Positions 44,024-53,856 are shown, numbered from the stretch's first letter. The stretch: 64,000 nucleotides of DNA from Dyella subtropica (GCF_026283965.1 NZ_JAPDPD010000017.1:1-64000); one strand, 5' to 3'. Program-made: numbers and translations. Notes: generated by a model from the letters alone, not told the origin.

Positions 44024-45253
44024 ATGCGCATCTACCTCGTCGGCGGCGCCGTCCGCGACAAACTGCTTCATCGCCCCGTCGTCGATCACGACCACGTCGT
44101 CGTCAACGCCACGCCCGACCACCTGCTCGCCCTCGGCTATAAACCGGTAGGCAAGGACTTCCCCGTCTTCCTGCACCCGCAGACCGGCGAGGAATATGCC
44201 TTGGCGCGCACCGAGCGCAAAACCGGTCGCGGCTATCACGGCTTCGCTTTCCAGGCCGATCCCTCGGTAACACTGGAAGAAGACCTGGCGCGACGCGACC
44301 TCACCATCAACGCCATCGCTGAAGACGAACACGGCGCCTTGGTCGACCCATTCAATGGCGTGCGCGATCTCGAACAGCGCGTGCTGCGGCACGTCTCGCC
44401 AGCTTTCGTCGAAGACCCGGTACGACTGCTGCGCGTGGCGCGCTTCGCCGCGCGTTTCGCGCCGCTCGGCTTCATGGTCGCCGACGAAACCATGGCGCTG
44501 ATGCAGCAGATGGTGCGCAACGGCGAAGTGGATCATCTGGTGCCGGAACGCGTGTGGCAGGAAACACGAAAGGCGCTCACCGAGCCGCGCCCCTCTGCCT
44601 TCCTGCGTGTGTTGCGCGACAGCGGCGCACTGGCCGTGTTGTTTCCGGAAATCGACGCGCTGTACGGCGTACCGCAACGCGCCGAGTTTCACCCAGAGGT
44701 CGACACCGGCATTCATATGGAGATGGTGCTGGACGCGGCTGCGCGCATCGCACCGGGCAACGATCTGGTCGGCTTCTGCGCGCTCACTCACGACCTCGGC
44801 AAGGCCCTGACACCAGCCGACGTGCTGCCTCGGCACGTCGGCCACGAGCACGCCGGCGTGGCGCCGCTGCGCCAGCTGGCGGCCCGGCTGCGCGTGCCCA
44901 CCGAGCATGCCGCGCTGGCTGAACAGGTCTGCCGCGAACATCTCAACGCGCATCGCGCTTTCGAGCTGAAGCCGGCGACGGTGCTGCGCCTGTTGATCGC
45001 CCTGGATGCGCTGCGTCGTCCCGAACGGCTGGAAATCTTCCTCGCCGCCTGCGAAGCGGACAAGCGCGGCCGCCTGGGGCATGAGGACGATGCCTATCCT
45101 CAGGCCGGCTATCTGCGCGCAGCACGGGCAGCGGCGGCGGACGTCGGAGCGAGCGCCTTCATCGCCCAGGGATTGCAGGGGCCGGACGTGGGCGCGGCCA
45201 TGGAAAAGGCCCGCACAACGGCCATCGAGGCGGTGAAACGCGTCGCCTCATAG
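44024..45253 (+). CDS. cca: tRNA CCA-adding nucleotidyltransferase (multifunctional, HD domain)
   Basis: Adds or repairs the 3'-CCA of tRNAs; 409 residues, close to E. coli Cca (412). The head domain starts [15 protein letters not shown], with catalytic DHD (Asp21, Asp23), ARTERK and [10 protein letters not shown], and is followed by the neck ([16 protein letters not shown]). An HD phosphohydrolase domain ([18 protein letters not shown]) supports the multifunctional class. ATG at 44024; the open frame extends 27 codons upstream into repeat DNA and is not used. Confidence 0.95.
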   Translation: MRIYLVGGAVRDKLLHRPVVDHDHVVVNATPDHLLALGYKPVGKDFPVFLHPQTGEEYALARTERKTGRGYHGFAFQADPSVTLEEDLARRDLTINAIAEDEHGALVDPFNGVRDLEQRVLRHVSPAFVEDPVRLLRVARFAARFAPLGFMVADETMALMQQMVRNGEVDHLVPERVWQETRKALTEPRPSAFLRVLRDSGALAVLFPEIDALYGVPQRAEFHPEVDTGIHMEMVLDAAARIAPGNDLVGFCALTHDLGKALTPADVLPRHVGHEHAGVAPLRQLAARLRVPTEHAALAEQVCREHLNAHRAFELKPATVLRLLIALDALRRPERLEIFLAACEADKRGRLGHEDDAYPQAGYLRAARAAAADVGASAFIAQGLQGPDVGAAMEKARTTAIEAVKRVAS

Positions 45254-45329
45254 GGCGATCCGTTGTATAAGAGAATGCTGCCTGTCACCGAAGTCGGGCG
45301 TTTTCATGAACTTGCGCCCGGAGTCGCCC

Positions 45330-47321
45330 ATGTTTTCCACTGCCCGTTCCACGTCACCACTGCGTCAACGCTTTCGCCCCCTGTGGTGGCTAGGCATCGC
45401 TTATGTCGTGCTCGGCGCCCTCACCCGCATCGTCCTGCTAGGCATGTCCGGCGGCGGCGTGCCGCACAACCCGCTGTACTGGCTTTATGCCTTTGGCGTG
45501 GGGCTGGGCTACGACCTGATCACTTTCATCTACGTGGCCTGGCCGCTGGTGCTGTTCCTGTGGCTGATGCCGCAGCGCGCCTATGTGTCGCGTACGGGGC
45601 AATGGGTGCTCTACGCGCTGGGCGCGGTGTTGCTCTACGGGCTGATGTTCGTGGCGGTATCGGAGCTGGTGTTCTGGAATGAATTCGGCACCCGCTTCAA
45701 CTTCATCGCCGTGGATTACCTCGTTTACACCACCGAAGTGATCGGCAATATCCGTGAGTCCTATCCGCTTGGCCAATGGCTGAGCCTGCTCGCGCTGGCG
45801 GTGCTGGCGGTGCTGGCGATCGGCCGTCGCGGCCTGCGCACGCAGGACAGCGGCAGCCGCTTCCTGCAGCGCGGCAAGGTCGTGCTGACCTGGCTGATGC
45901 TGACCGTGCTCACCGCCTTTGCATTCAAGGGCACGCTGAAGGACCGCACCGACAATAACTTCGTCAACGAACTGTCGGGCAACGGCATCTACGAATTCTT
46001 CGCCGCCTTCCGCAGCAGCCACCTCGACTACTCGCGCTTCTACACCATGCTGCCGGAGGAACAGGCCTTCCGCGACGTGCGCACGATGCTCAAGACACAA
46101 GAGGCCACCTACGTCAGCGACGATCCACGCGATCTCACTCGCGAAATCCGCCACGCCAGGCCGGAGAAGCACCTCAACGTGGTGCTGATCAGCGTGGAAA
46201 GCCTCTCTGCCGATTTCATGCAAACCTTCGGCGACACCCGCAACATCACGCCCAACCTCGATGCGCTGGTCGACCAGAGCCTGTTCTTCGACAACCTCTA
46301 CGCCAACGGCACGCGCACCGTGCGCGGCCTGGAAGCGCTGTCGCTGTCGATTCCGCCGACCCCTGGCGACTCGCTGGTAAAGGCGCACAACAACGAAAAC
46401 CTGTTCTCGGTAGCCAGCGTGTTCAACGACCGCGGCTACCAGTCGGACTTTGTCTACGGTGGCTACGGCTACTTCGACAACATGAACTACTACTTCAGCC
46501 ATAACGGCTATCGCACGGTGGATCGCAACGACATCGCCAAGAGCGAGCCGATCCACCACGAGAACGTGTGGGGTGTGGCCGACGAAGATCTGTACACGCT
46601 CGCGCTGCGCCAGATGGACAGCATCCACGCGGAAGGCAAGCCGTTCTTCCTGCATGTGATGACCACCTCCAACCACCGCCCGTTCACCGTGCCGGCCGAT
46701 CGCGTGCCGCAGAAGAACGGCACGCGCGAAGCGGCCGTGGCTTACACCGACTGGTCCATCGCCGACTTCATCAAGCGCGCGCGCAGCAAGCCGTACTTCG
46801 ACGACACCATCTTCGTCATCACTGCCGACCACTGCGCCTCTAGCGCCGGCCGCACCAGCGTGCCGATCAACCGCTACCACATCCCGCTGTGGATCTATGC
46901 GCCCAAGCACATCCAGCCGCAGCGCGTGCATCGCCTGATGGGCCAGCCCGATATCGTGCCAACCCTGTTGGGCCTGATGAACTTCAGCTACCGCAGCCGC
47001 TTCTTCGGCTACGACCTGTTCCAGCTCGAACCCGGCCGCGAACGCGCCTTCCCCGCTACCTACGAGAAGCTTGGTTACCTGCACGGCGACATACTTACTG
47101 TGCTCGAACCGCAGCGCCGCCTTGAACAGATGCGCCCGGACTTCGAAACCGGCGATGGCACGCCAGTGAAGCCGATCGACCAGCAGCTGGTGGACCAGGC
47201 GACGGCCTATTACCAGGTGGCCGCGCACCTGTATAAAAATCAGCAACTGGGGCGGCGCAAAGAGGACAGCACGCCGGTGCGGCCAGCCGCTGCCGCTGGC
47301 GAGGCCAGTCCGGCACAGTAG
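45330..47321 (+). CDS. LTA synthase/OpgB-like phosphoglycerol transferase (sulfatase fold)
   Basis: A 663-residue inner-membrane enzyme: about five N-terminal helices (19-200), then a periplasmic sulfatase-fold domain. Metal/catalytic motifs: Glu290 in VVLISVESLSADF, the nucleophile Thr (about 330) in YANGTRTVRGLEAL, and TADHCA. Gram-negative members transfer phosphoglycerol from phosphatidylglycerol to periplasmic glucans or related polymers; lipoteichoic acid itself is not expected here. Start at 45330 (MFSTARS) has CGGAG six bases upstream; ATG 45306 lacks a ribosome site. Confidence 0.88.
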   Translation: MFSTARSTSPLRQRFRPLWWLGIAYVVLGALTRIVLLGMSGGGVPHNPLYWLYAFGVGLGYDLITFIYVAWPLVLFLWLMPQRAYVSRTGQWVLYALGAVLLYGLMFVAVSELVFWNEFGTRFNFIAVDYLVYTTEVIGNIRESYPLGQWLSLLALAVLAVLAIGRRGLRTQDSGSRFLQRGKVVLTWLMLTVLTAFAFKGTLKDRTDNNFVNELSGNGIYEFFAAFRSSHLDYSRFYTMLPEEQAFRDVRTMLKTQEATYVSDDPRDLTREIRHARPEKHLNVVLISVESLSADFMQTFGDTRNITPNLDALVDQSLFFDNLYANGTRTVRGLEALSLSIPPTPGDSLVKAHNNENLFSVASVFNDRGYQSDFVYGGYGYFDNMNYYFSHNGYRTVDRNDIAKSEPIHHENVWGVADEDLYTLALRQMDSIHAEGKPFFLHVMTTSNHRPFTVPADRVPQKNGTREAAVAYTDWSIADFIKRARSKPYFDDTIFVITADHCASSAGRTSVPINRYHIPLWIYAPKHIQPQRVHRLMGQPDIVPTLLGLMNFSYRSRFFGYDLFQLEPGRERAFPATYEKLGYLHGDILTVLEPQRRLEQMRPDFETGDGTPVKPIDQQLVDQATAYYQVAAHLYKNQQLGRRKEDSTPVRPAAAAGEASPAQ

Positions 47322-47438
47322 CAATCCTCAGCAACACGAGCGCACCGCTGCTCGTTTATGATGGCGCCGCTGCAACCCCGCAGCGGCAGCCCATCGGGCG
47401 GCCAACCATCTCCACGGACAGTTTGGATCGGGCCCACC

Positions 47439-47591
47439 ATGAGCCAGACATGGATGCCGCGTGTTGCGGTATTGATTCCTTGTTTCAATGAAGCCGTCGC
47501 CATTCCCATCGTCGTGCGCGACTTTGCCGCCGCGCTGCCGCAGGCGCGCGTCTACGTCTACGACAACAATTCCACTGTCGAAGCGGCGTGA
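47439..47591 (+). pseudogene. Truncated family-2 glycosyltransferase remnant
   Basis: Fifty codons beginning MSQTWMPRVAVLIPCFNEA and reaching VYVYDNNST, the unmistakable N-terminus of a GT2 enzyme, then VEAA and a TGA. Reading on in the same frame past the stop gives AAGA, which is what the family has after the DNNST segment, so a residue codon became a stop and a few codons are lost. After that the sequence diverges from any GT2 pattern. The rest of the gene (200-300 residues) is gone; a lower-GC acyltransferase lies downstream. Confidence 0.75.
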
Positions 47592-47837
47592 GCCGCCGGC
47601 GCCACGAATGACTCAAGAAATGCACCTGGTGGGCGCTACGGCCGCGTAGGAGCCGTGCGCTCCACATCCGTGGGAGGCTTGAGCACTGATCAAAATCCCA
47701 ATCGCGTCCTCGATGACCAGCAATATCCGCGAAAATCGTTTCTTGGCTATCACCTGTAGGGGTTGAGCCGAGGGGCATGTACAAGTGCCCAGCGAAATCA
47801 CTAAATATTAGTCGATTCAGTACTTTAAAGGATAAGA

Positions 47838-49007
47838 ATGACGCTGCGACGGGTGCTCTGCGCGAGCGCAAATGCAAGCTTGAGGGATCTGTTCCGAGTA
47901 AGAACACTCACCGATGCGTTGAGCCAAGATCAGGACAACTTCCTGTTACTTCGCTTGCTCGCCGCCAGTATGGTCATCTATGGGCATGGTGAGGCGATTA
48001 GTGGAGATGGTCGGCCTGACCTGTTCACTTGGCTCGGGTGGGGCATCTATTCGGGCGCCTTGGCAGTTAACGTGTTCTTCGTCATAAGTGGCTTTATGAT
48101 TACCGGCAGCTATCTTCGCCGCCGTCATTTGCCCAGCTTTTTATGGGCGCGCCTTCTGAGAATCTACCCCGCCTACGCATTCTGCTTGCTGGGCTCGGCA
48201 TTTTTGCTCGGGGCAATCTTCACTGAACTCCCGCTCCGCGACTATCTGCGCGACCACCAGGTCATGCACTACGTCACGAAAAATATTGAGCTTGGGATAG
48301 GTATCGTCTACAACCTTCCTGGTGTGTTTACCGGGGGTCAGGTACACAGCGCGGTCAACGGGTCGATCTGGACGTTGCCGGCCGAGGTCCGAATGTATTT
48401 ATGGGTTGCGATCGCCGGGGTGTTAGGAATTCTGGCGCGCAAGTACCTAGCAAACATTTTGATTGTGGCGTTGTTTGCATGGGGCCTGCACAGACCCGCC
48501 ACTATTCCACTGATTCCGCTGCCGGCCTTCGTCCAGCTCGCGGCCTACTTCGCCTTGGGCGCCTTCTGTTTCGTCAATCGGCAGTGGGTATATGTCGGCT
48601 GGCCCATCGCATTGCTGACCGGAGCCTTGGCCTGGCTCTTGCGTGACAGTGGCCTTTACCCATTTGCAATGGCGGCCGCGTTGGCCAGCTTCGTATTCGC
48701 GTTTGCTTACAACACACCGTTGTATGCCCTCAACCGTTTCGGGGACTATTCGTATGGTCTATACCTTTGGGGATTCCCCGTTCAACAAGCGGTGGCTCAC
48801 CAAATCCCCGGCATCTCTTCCTTAGCGAACGCGCTAATCGCCTGGCCACTTGCTCTTCTCCTAGCCGTGTTCTCCTGGCACGTCATCGAAAAGCCGATGC
48901 TCTCTCTCAAATCGCTTCCGCGTGAGGTTTATTTGCGGTTGAAGTCTACGATGCAGCGAAGTGGGAAAAGCGTCAGTAGCGTCACCGAAGCCGAGGAAGC
49001 TGGGTGA
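47838..49007 (+). CDS. Acyltransferase 3 family membrane protein (OafA/YrhL-like)
   Basis: A 389-residue membrane O-acyltransferase with about ten helices. Typical features are LLRLLAASMVIYGHGEA (catalytic-type His), NVFFVISGFMITGSY, RLLRIYPAY and the terminal SWHVIEKPML. Such enzymes acetylate or acylate surface polysaccharides or peptidoglycan. ATG at 47838 with AAAGGA six bases upstream. Base composition is visibly lower in GC than its neighbours and the gene follows a broken glycosyltransferase, suggesting transfer into a surface-sugar locus. Confidence 0.9.
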   Translation: MTLRRVLCASANASLRDLFRVRTLTDALSQDQDNFLLLRLLAASMVIYGHGEAISGDGRPDLFTWLGWGIYSGALAVNVFFVISGFMITGSYLRRRHLPSFLWARLLRIYPAYAFCLLGSAFLLGAIFTELPLRDYLRDHQVMHYVTKNIELGIGIVYNLPGVFTGGQVHSAVNGSIWTLPAEVRMYLWVAIAGVLGILARKYLANILIVALFAWGLHRPATIPLIPLPAFVQLAAYFALGAFCFVNRQWVYVGWPIALLTGALAWLLRDSGLYPFAMAAALASFVFAFAYNTPLYALNRFGDYSYGLYLWGFPVQQAVAHQIPGISSLANALIAWPLALLLAVFSWHVIEKPMLSLKSLPREVYLRLKSTMQRSGKSVSSVTEAEEAG

Positions 49008-49245
49008 CTCCACTACCTCTCTCCCTGCTTTCGCACACAAGGCACCGCATCATTCAACCTAGCGAGACTGGTGTTTAGCGTTGGAGACGCAGGCGCCGAT
49101 GCGGTCCACCAATCGCCGGATATGGTCAAAGGCAGTCGGGCCCGTCTCTACCCACGCGCCAGCTCGATAATGTCCACGCCTAAAGGCGCCAGGTTTGTGC
49201 TCGGACGCTGCAGCCCGGCCCGGAGCCGATAAAAGCTTTCAAACC
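49008..49245. other. Intergenic region, possible gene remnant on the minus strand
   Basis: No intact gene. On the minus strand two short frames (ending ...GVDIIELARG at about 49153, and an overlapping one with ETGPTAFDHIRRLVDRIG at about 49095-49150) look protein-like, as expected for a frameshifted remnant. Evidence is weak. Confidence 0.3.
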
Positions 49246-50451
49246 TCAGAGCCTCGCCCCCTGATCGGCCGCCAGCATCTCGGCCGGCAGCGGCACCACG
49301 TCCATACCGCGGGCGAACAGCATGGCCTGGAAGCGCTCGCCCATCTGCTCCGGCAAAGTGAGTCGCTTCACCTGTTGGGCCAGACGATAGCGCGCCGCTT
49401 CATCGCTGGCCTCTTCATAGGCACTTTCGAACGCCTGCTGCAAACCGGCGGCGATCAGGAAATGGGCTTGCGGCAGATAGGCCGCCACGCCAAAGCCGGC
49501 CTGGTTGCCGGCCTCGGCAAGCGCAGTGAAATCTACTGACGCCGTGAGGTCGTTGAGACCGGGTAGATAGAGCGGATCATTGTGCGCATGGTGGCGGTAG
49601 TGCGCCATCAGCGTGCCGTCGGTGCGGTCGGGTTGGTAGAACTCACGGCGCACGTAACCGTAGTCGATGAAGAGCATGATGCCGGCGGTGAGCGAAGCCG
49701 CGATGGCCTGCATCCAGTACGGCAGCTGCGGCAGGATCTCCGAACGGTAGCCGTTGGCGAACTCGGTTTCGAGATCGCGCTCAACGTGCCGCACTGCACC
49801 GGCGACCAACGCGTCAGCCGGGCGGTCGACGCGCATCAGGCGCCCTTCGCCATCGAGCGCCACATACTCTTCGTACACCTCGCCGTCGCGCATCGCGAAG
49901 CGCGTGGTGGGCAGTGCGTCGATCACCTCGTTGGCGAATAGCACGCCGCGCCAATCCTGCTCGGGCGGACGATCCAGCCATTGCACGCGCGCGAACAGCT
50001 CGGGCGACAAGGCGGTGGCGAGGCGTTCGCGCTGGCGCTCGCGCAGGTCTGCGCTGGGCTCCAGGATCAGATAGTGGCGAGGTACGCTGCCTTCGGCATG
50101 CAGCGCCAGTAGCGCCGCCTCGGCGAAGGCGCCGCTGCCGCCGCCCAGTTCGAGGAAATCAGCATCGTCGCCCAGCATTTCCAGTACGGGCTGCACGGTT
50201 CGTGCGACGCAGCGCGCGAACAGTTCGCCCAGTTCCGGTGCCGTAACGAAATCGCCCGCCTCGCCGAACTTGGTCGCACCCGCGCTGTAGTAGCCAAGGC
50301 CGGGCGCATAGAGGCAGCGCTCCATGTATTGCGAGAACGGCATGGGGCCGTGCGAAGCGATCTCCTCGCGCAGCCGTTGCAGCAGCCGGTCGGAGTGTTC
50401 GCGCTCGTCGGCGCCGGGGACGGGAAGTCGGGAGGAAGTGCTCGGGTTCAT
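49246..50451 (-). CDS. SAM-dependent methyltransferase, MidA/NDUFAF7 family
   Basis: A 401-residue class-I methyltransferase of the DUF185/COG1565 family, whose mitochondrial homologue methylates an arginine in complex I. SAM-binding GxGxG-type motif ELGGGSGAFAEA (about 98), the family segment GYYSAGATKFGEAGDFVTAPE near the N-terminus, and FANEVIDALPTTRF are all present. Cytoplasmic. Start ATG at 50451. Bacterial targets are not settled. Confidence 0.9.
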   Translation of the reverse strand: MNPSTSSRLPVPGADEREHSDRLLQRLREEIASHGPMPFSQYMERCLYAPGLGYYSAGATKFGEAGDFVTAPELGELFARCVARTVQPVLEMLGDDADFLELGGGSGAFAEAALLALHAEGSVPRHYLILEPSADLRERQRERLATALSPELFARVQWLDRPPEQDWRGVLFANEVIDALPTTRFAMRDGEVYEEYVALDGEGRLMRVDRPADALVAGAVRHVERDLETEFANGYRSEILPQLPYWMQAIAASLTAGIMLFIDYGYVRREFYQPDRTDGTLMAHYRHHAHNDPLYLPGLNDLTASVDFTALAEAGNQAGFGVAAYLPQAHFLIAAGLQQAFESAYEEASDEAARYRLAQQVKRLTLPEQMGERFQAMLFARGMDVVPLPAEMLAADQGARL

Positions 50452-50554
50452 CGGCGCAAGGATAGCCGATGCCTAGGTGGGTGCCTGACTCGTGCCGCCA
50501 AAAGCCACGGGGCAGCCGCGTTTAGCACTATCGCGAGCCCCCTCACCCCAGCCC

Positions 50555-50588
50555 TCTCCCCCGTGCACCAATTTGTGCACGGGGGAGA
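50555..50588. repeat. C-rich hairpin repeat downstream of TonB receptor
   Basis: Perfect 14-bp stem TCTCCCCCGTGCAC (50555-50568) / GTGCACGGGGGAGA (50575-50588) with CAATTT loop, preceded by CCCCTCACCCCAGCCC. Lies 13 bases after the receptor stop (minus strand). Same family as 8966 and 25612. Confidence 0.8.
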
Positions 50589-50601
50589 TGGAGGAGCGCG
50601 G

Positions 50602-52797
50602 TCAGAACTCCTTCTGCACGCTCAAGTACAAACCGCGACGCGGCCCGAACTGCGGAGCGCCGACACCCACCCCGGTACCGTCACGAAGCTGGTAAGTGCG
50701 GTCAAACGCGTTGATCAACGCCAACTGCGTGTGCAGCTTGCCGAAGCCATCGAAGTTGAAGTCGTGCGACACGTTGAGGTTGAGCTGGAAGTAAGCCGGC
50801 ACATGGCCGCCATTGGGGATGCCGCTGGCCGATTTACGCAAGCCCGTGCCGAACAGGTAGTCCGCGCCCACCTTGGTGGCATCGTCGATGGCATAGCTGA
50901 CGCCACCGGACGAAGAGTACTTCTGGTCGTGATCGAGATGGATGTAGTGATTAGCGATGTAGTCCAGCTCTTCCGGCCCGAAGTTGTACTGACCAGTGAT
51001 GATGCGGCGACCCATGGCACGGCTATAGGTCAGGTTGAAGTAGGCCGAGAGTGGCCCGCTGTCGTAATTCGCCGTGAACTCCACGCCGCGCACGCGACCG
51101 TCCGCGTAGTTGAAGTTGGAATAGATCAACGCCGAACCGAACTGCCCCTCGTCCTGCAGGCGCTTGACCTTGCGGTAGTAGGCGTCGAGGCCCAGCGTCA
51201 ACGTCTTGCCGAACTGCTGCGAGATGCCGGCGTCGAAGTAATCCGAGCGCTCCGCCAACGGCGTGGTGTTGGCGCCGCTCGGCAAGGCATTGGTGGTGCC
51301 GTCGAACTTGGCGATGTTGCGGCTATCGATCACCTCGGTGGCTGGTGGCGTGAAGTACCGCGCGTAGCCGGCGTGCAGCGTGGTGCTGTCGCTGGCCTGA
51401 TAGATCAGGCCCAGGCGCGGGCTCAGCTGGCTTTCGGTGCGAAACAGCTGATAGCGGTCGCCACGCAGGCCGTAGTTAACGGTCCACTTCTCACCGATGC
51501 TCCACTCGTCCTGCACGTACGCCGACCAGGTGCGCGCGATCAGGCGGCTGCTATCGACGATGTCGATGGGCGTGGTGCTGGCCTGGCTGCCGTCGGCGTT
51601 GGCCGGAAATACCAACGAATCGTTGTTGGTATGGCCGTGCTCGAACGAGCCGTACAAGCCATAACGCAGCGTGTGGTTGTCGCCCATCGGTGTGGAGAAA
51701 TCCGCCTGCAGGGTGCTGGCGCGGTTGTTGCGATGGATATCGGACGCCACGCCTCTGAACATCAGATCGCCGATGTCGTCGGGGGTGAAGCCCACGCTGC
51801 TGTAACGCTGACCCAGCGATACCTGGTAGTCGGTGCGGCCGAATTTGCCCTGCAGTGCAAGGACGCCAAAGCGAGTGGTCTCGCGCTGGCGTTCGTTGAG
51901 CCTAGCCGAGTCGAACGTGGTCTGATCCAGATAACCGAACTGCGGCGTCTGGCCCGGGTTGTTCGGAATCTGAAAGCGATTGTTGGTGGCGCCGAACAGG
52001 AAGCTTATGCGTGTGTCGTTGTCGATCAGATAGGAGACGTCGCCAAATCCCTTCACCTGATTCGTGCGATCGTGAACCGGCTTGCGGCTTGAGGCGGGGT
52101 TCTCGATGCCGACATCGCTTTCCAGATAGTTGCCAGTGACGAACCAGCTCCAGCGATCGCTGCTGCCCCATACCGACGCATTGGGATTGATGGTGCCAAA
52201 CGAGCCGCCGGTGATGCCGGCACTGCCGCCGTTGCCGAGGTCATGCCCGCTCTTGGTGGTGATATCCACCACCGCCGCGGTACGCAGGCCGTACTGTGCC
52301 GGCAGCGCACCATCGAGCAGTTTCATATTCTTGATGGTGCGCGCATCGAGGGTCTGACCGAAGCCGGAAATCGATTCGGGGATGATCACGCCATTGATGC
52401 GGTACTGCAGGTTCGCGTGATCGCCGCGTACGTGCAGCCCGCCGTACGAGTCCTGCACCACGCCTGGCGCCTGCAGGAGCACCTGGTTCAACGGCGTGGC
52501 GTCGCCCAGCGGCAGGGCCTGGATGGCCTTCTGGTCGATCACGTACTGGCTGCTGCCCGTATCGGGAGAGAGCGCATTGCGCGACTGATCCAGCGCCGCC
52601 GTCACGTCGATCGCACTCAGCTGCTGCACCTTGTTGCCCGGCTTGTTGCGCGTCGCGCCGTCCGCGGCATCCGACCCAGTGTCGACCTTCGCGGGAGGAT
52701 TGGCGGCGTCCACGGTTTGCGTGGTGGGTTCTGCGGCGTGAACGGATACGGCGGCCAGTGCGGCAGCAAGACTGAAGGCAAGCAAAGTGGGCTTCAT
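50602..52797 (-). CDS. TonB-dependent outer-membrane receptor
   Basis: A 731-residue receptor with a signal peptide (about 1-21), a TonB box-like stretch (SAIDVTAAL), a plug domain (QAPGVVQDSYGGLHVRGDHANLQYRINGV in short segments) and a 22-strand barrel ending in a terminal Phe (SVQKEF). The barrel shows no His-rich loop, so the ligand cannot be told; no STN domain is seen. Start at ATG 52797; further upstream frame has no signal peptide. A palindromic AT-rich site lies about 45 bases upstream. Confidence 0.9.
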   Translation of the reverse strand: MKPTLLAFSLAAALAAVSVHAAEPTTQTVDAANPPAKVDTGSDAADGATRNKPGNKVQQLSAIDVTAALDQSRNALSPDTGSSQYVIDQKAIQALPLGDATPLNQVLLQAPGVVQDSYGGLHVRGDHANLQYRINGVIIPESISGFGQTLDARTIKNMKLLDGALPAQYGLRTAAVVDITTKSGHDLGNGGSAGITGGSFGTINPNASVWGSSDRWSWFVTGNYLESDVGIENPASSRKPVHDRTNQVKGFGDVSYLIDNDTRISFLFGATNNRFQIPNNPGQTPQFGYLDQTTFDSARLNERQRETTRFGVLALQGKFGRTDYQVSLGQRYSSVGFTPDDIGDLMFRGVASDIHRNNRASTLQADFSTPMGDNHTLRYGLYGSFEHGHTNNDSLVFPANADGSQASTTPIDIVDSSRLIARTWSAYVQDEWSIGEKWTVNYGLRGDRYQLFRTESQLSPRLGLIYQASDSTTLHAGYARYFTPPATEVIDSRNIAKFDGTTNALPSGANTTPLAERSDYFDAGISQQFGKTLTLGLDAYYRKVKRLQDEGQFGSALIYSNFNYADGRVRGVEFTANYDSGPLSAYFNLTYSRAMGRRIITGQYNFGPEELDYIANHYIHLDHDQKYSSSGGVSYAIDDATKVGADYLFGTGLRKSASGIPNGGHVPAYFQLNLNVSHDFNFDGFGKLHTQLALINAFDRTYQLRDGTGVGVGAPQFGPRRGLYLSVQKEF

Positions 52798-52840
52798 CAG
52801 GAGCTCGGGAAAGAGGTGGAGGGGGCGCTGTTTTCGATAC

Positions 52841-52854
52841 GTTATAACATTGCC
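52841..52854. promoter_or_regulatory. Possible Zur/Fur-type operator
   Basis: On the minus strand the site reads AATGTTATAAC, matching the core of the gammaproteobacterial Zur palindrome (AATG-TTATAA-CATT) on the left and center, but the right arm is degraded (CGTA). It is about 45-60 bases above the TonB receptor start in otherwise GC-rich DNA. Confidence 0.3.
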
Positions 52855-53011
52855 ATTGAATCCACCCCAATACCTGCCCCAGAAGTCACATCCGTTACCG
52901 CAATATCCTGCGCAGGCAACGACCCGGGGATCTCCTGCCTCAACGAACGCCGGGTTCGCGATGTCTTCATGAAAGCCATCTAGACTGCCCGCACGCGCAA
53001 GGAGCCCCCGC

Positions 53012-53773
53012 ATGACCGAGAGCAGCAGCAAGCAGCTTCCCGCCGTGATCGTCGCGGACGAGCACAGCCGCATCACCAAGGCGATCCTGGATTTCGTCAG
53101 CCAGATTCCCGGCAGCAAAGTGGACACCAGCCACGATCCCGAAGCCGAGGCGCGCAAGCTGGCCAATCGCGCCGCGCAACGTGCCGCGCTCACCGCCGGG
53201 TCGCTCGCGCTGCCGCCCGGCCCCTTGGGTTGGCTCACCGTGCTGCCCGAGCTCATCGCCATCTGGAAGATCCAGGCACAGATGGTCAGCGACATCGCCG
53301 CCGCCTACGGCAAGCACACCGCACTGGGACGCGAACAGATGCTGTGGTGCCTGTTTCGCCACACGGCCGCACAGGCGTTTCGCGACCTGGTGGTACGCAT
53401 GGGCGATCGCCTGCTGTTTCGGCGCATGTCCTATGCCGTGGCCGAACGTATCGCCAAGCGCATCGGCGTGAAGGTCACCCAGCGCACGGTCGGCAAGGGG
53501 CTGTCGCGCTGGCTCCCGGTGGTGGGTGCACTCGGCGTCGGCGCCTATGCCTATTACGACACCGGACAAGTTGCGAGTACGGCGATCGCCATGTTCGGCA
53601 GCGACTTCGAGACGGAAGGCGCTGCCGAGCCGGCCACGCCATGGACCCATGCCAAACCCGGTGTCGTGCGACGTACGACGGACAAGGTCACTGACAAGGC
53701 CGTCAGCGGTGCAGCGCGTGCCGTCAGCCGCATCGCGCGCAAGACCATCGACCGCAAGCAACCGCCCGAATAG
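53012..53773 (+). CDS. EcsC-family protein
   Basis: A 253-residue protein with an EcsC domain: IPGSKVDTSHDPEAEARKLANRAAQRAALTAG (in short segments), GPLGWLTVLPELIAIWKIQAQMVSDIAAAYG and a hydrophobic VVGALGVGAYAYYDTGQV near 170-190. EcsC is named after a Bacillus ABC-exporter operon partner; function in Proteobacteria is unknown. ATG at 53012 has AAGGAG nine bases upstream. Divergent from the TonB receptor gene and 83 bases before the pteridine reductase. Confidence 0.82.
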   Translation: MTESSSKQLPAVIVADEHSRITKAILDFVSQIPGSKVDTSHDPEAEARKLANRAAQRAALTAGSLALPPGPLGWLTVLPELIAIWKIQAQMVSDIAAAYGKHTALGREQMLWCLFRHTAAQAFRDLVVRMGDRLLFRRMSYAVAERIAKRIGVKVTQRTVGKGLSRWLPVVGALGVGAYAYYDTGQVASTAIAMFGSDFETEGAAEPATPWTHAKPGVVRRTTDKVTDKAVSGAARAVSRIARKTIDRKQPPE

Positions 53774-53856
53774 CGCTGCGACCCGCGCTCGCGGGATGAC
53801 GGCCCGGGCGCTTTGCGGCAAGCTGCGAGCCACGCCGACGCACGCAGGAGCCGCGC

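Noticed and set aside
45438-47324. A 628-codon minus-strand frame
   Set aside because: Antisense of the phosphoglycerol transferase; His/Val/Gln-rich mirror composition and no motif.
47640-47672. GTAGGAG-like sequence near the broken glycosyltransferase
   Set aside because: It begins like the REP but lacks the matching hairpin arms, so it is not counted as a copy.
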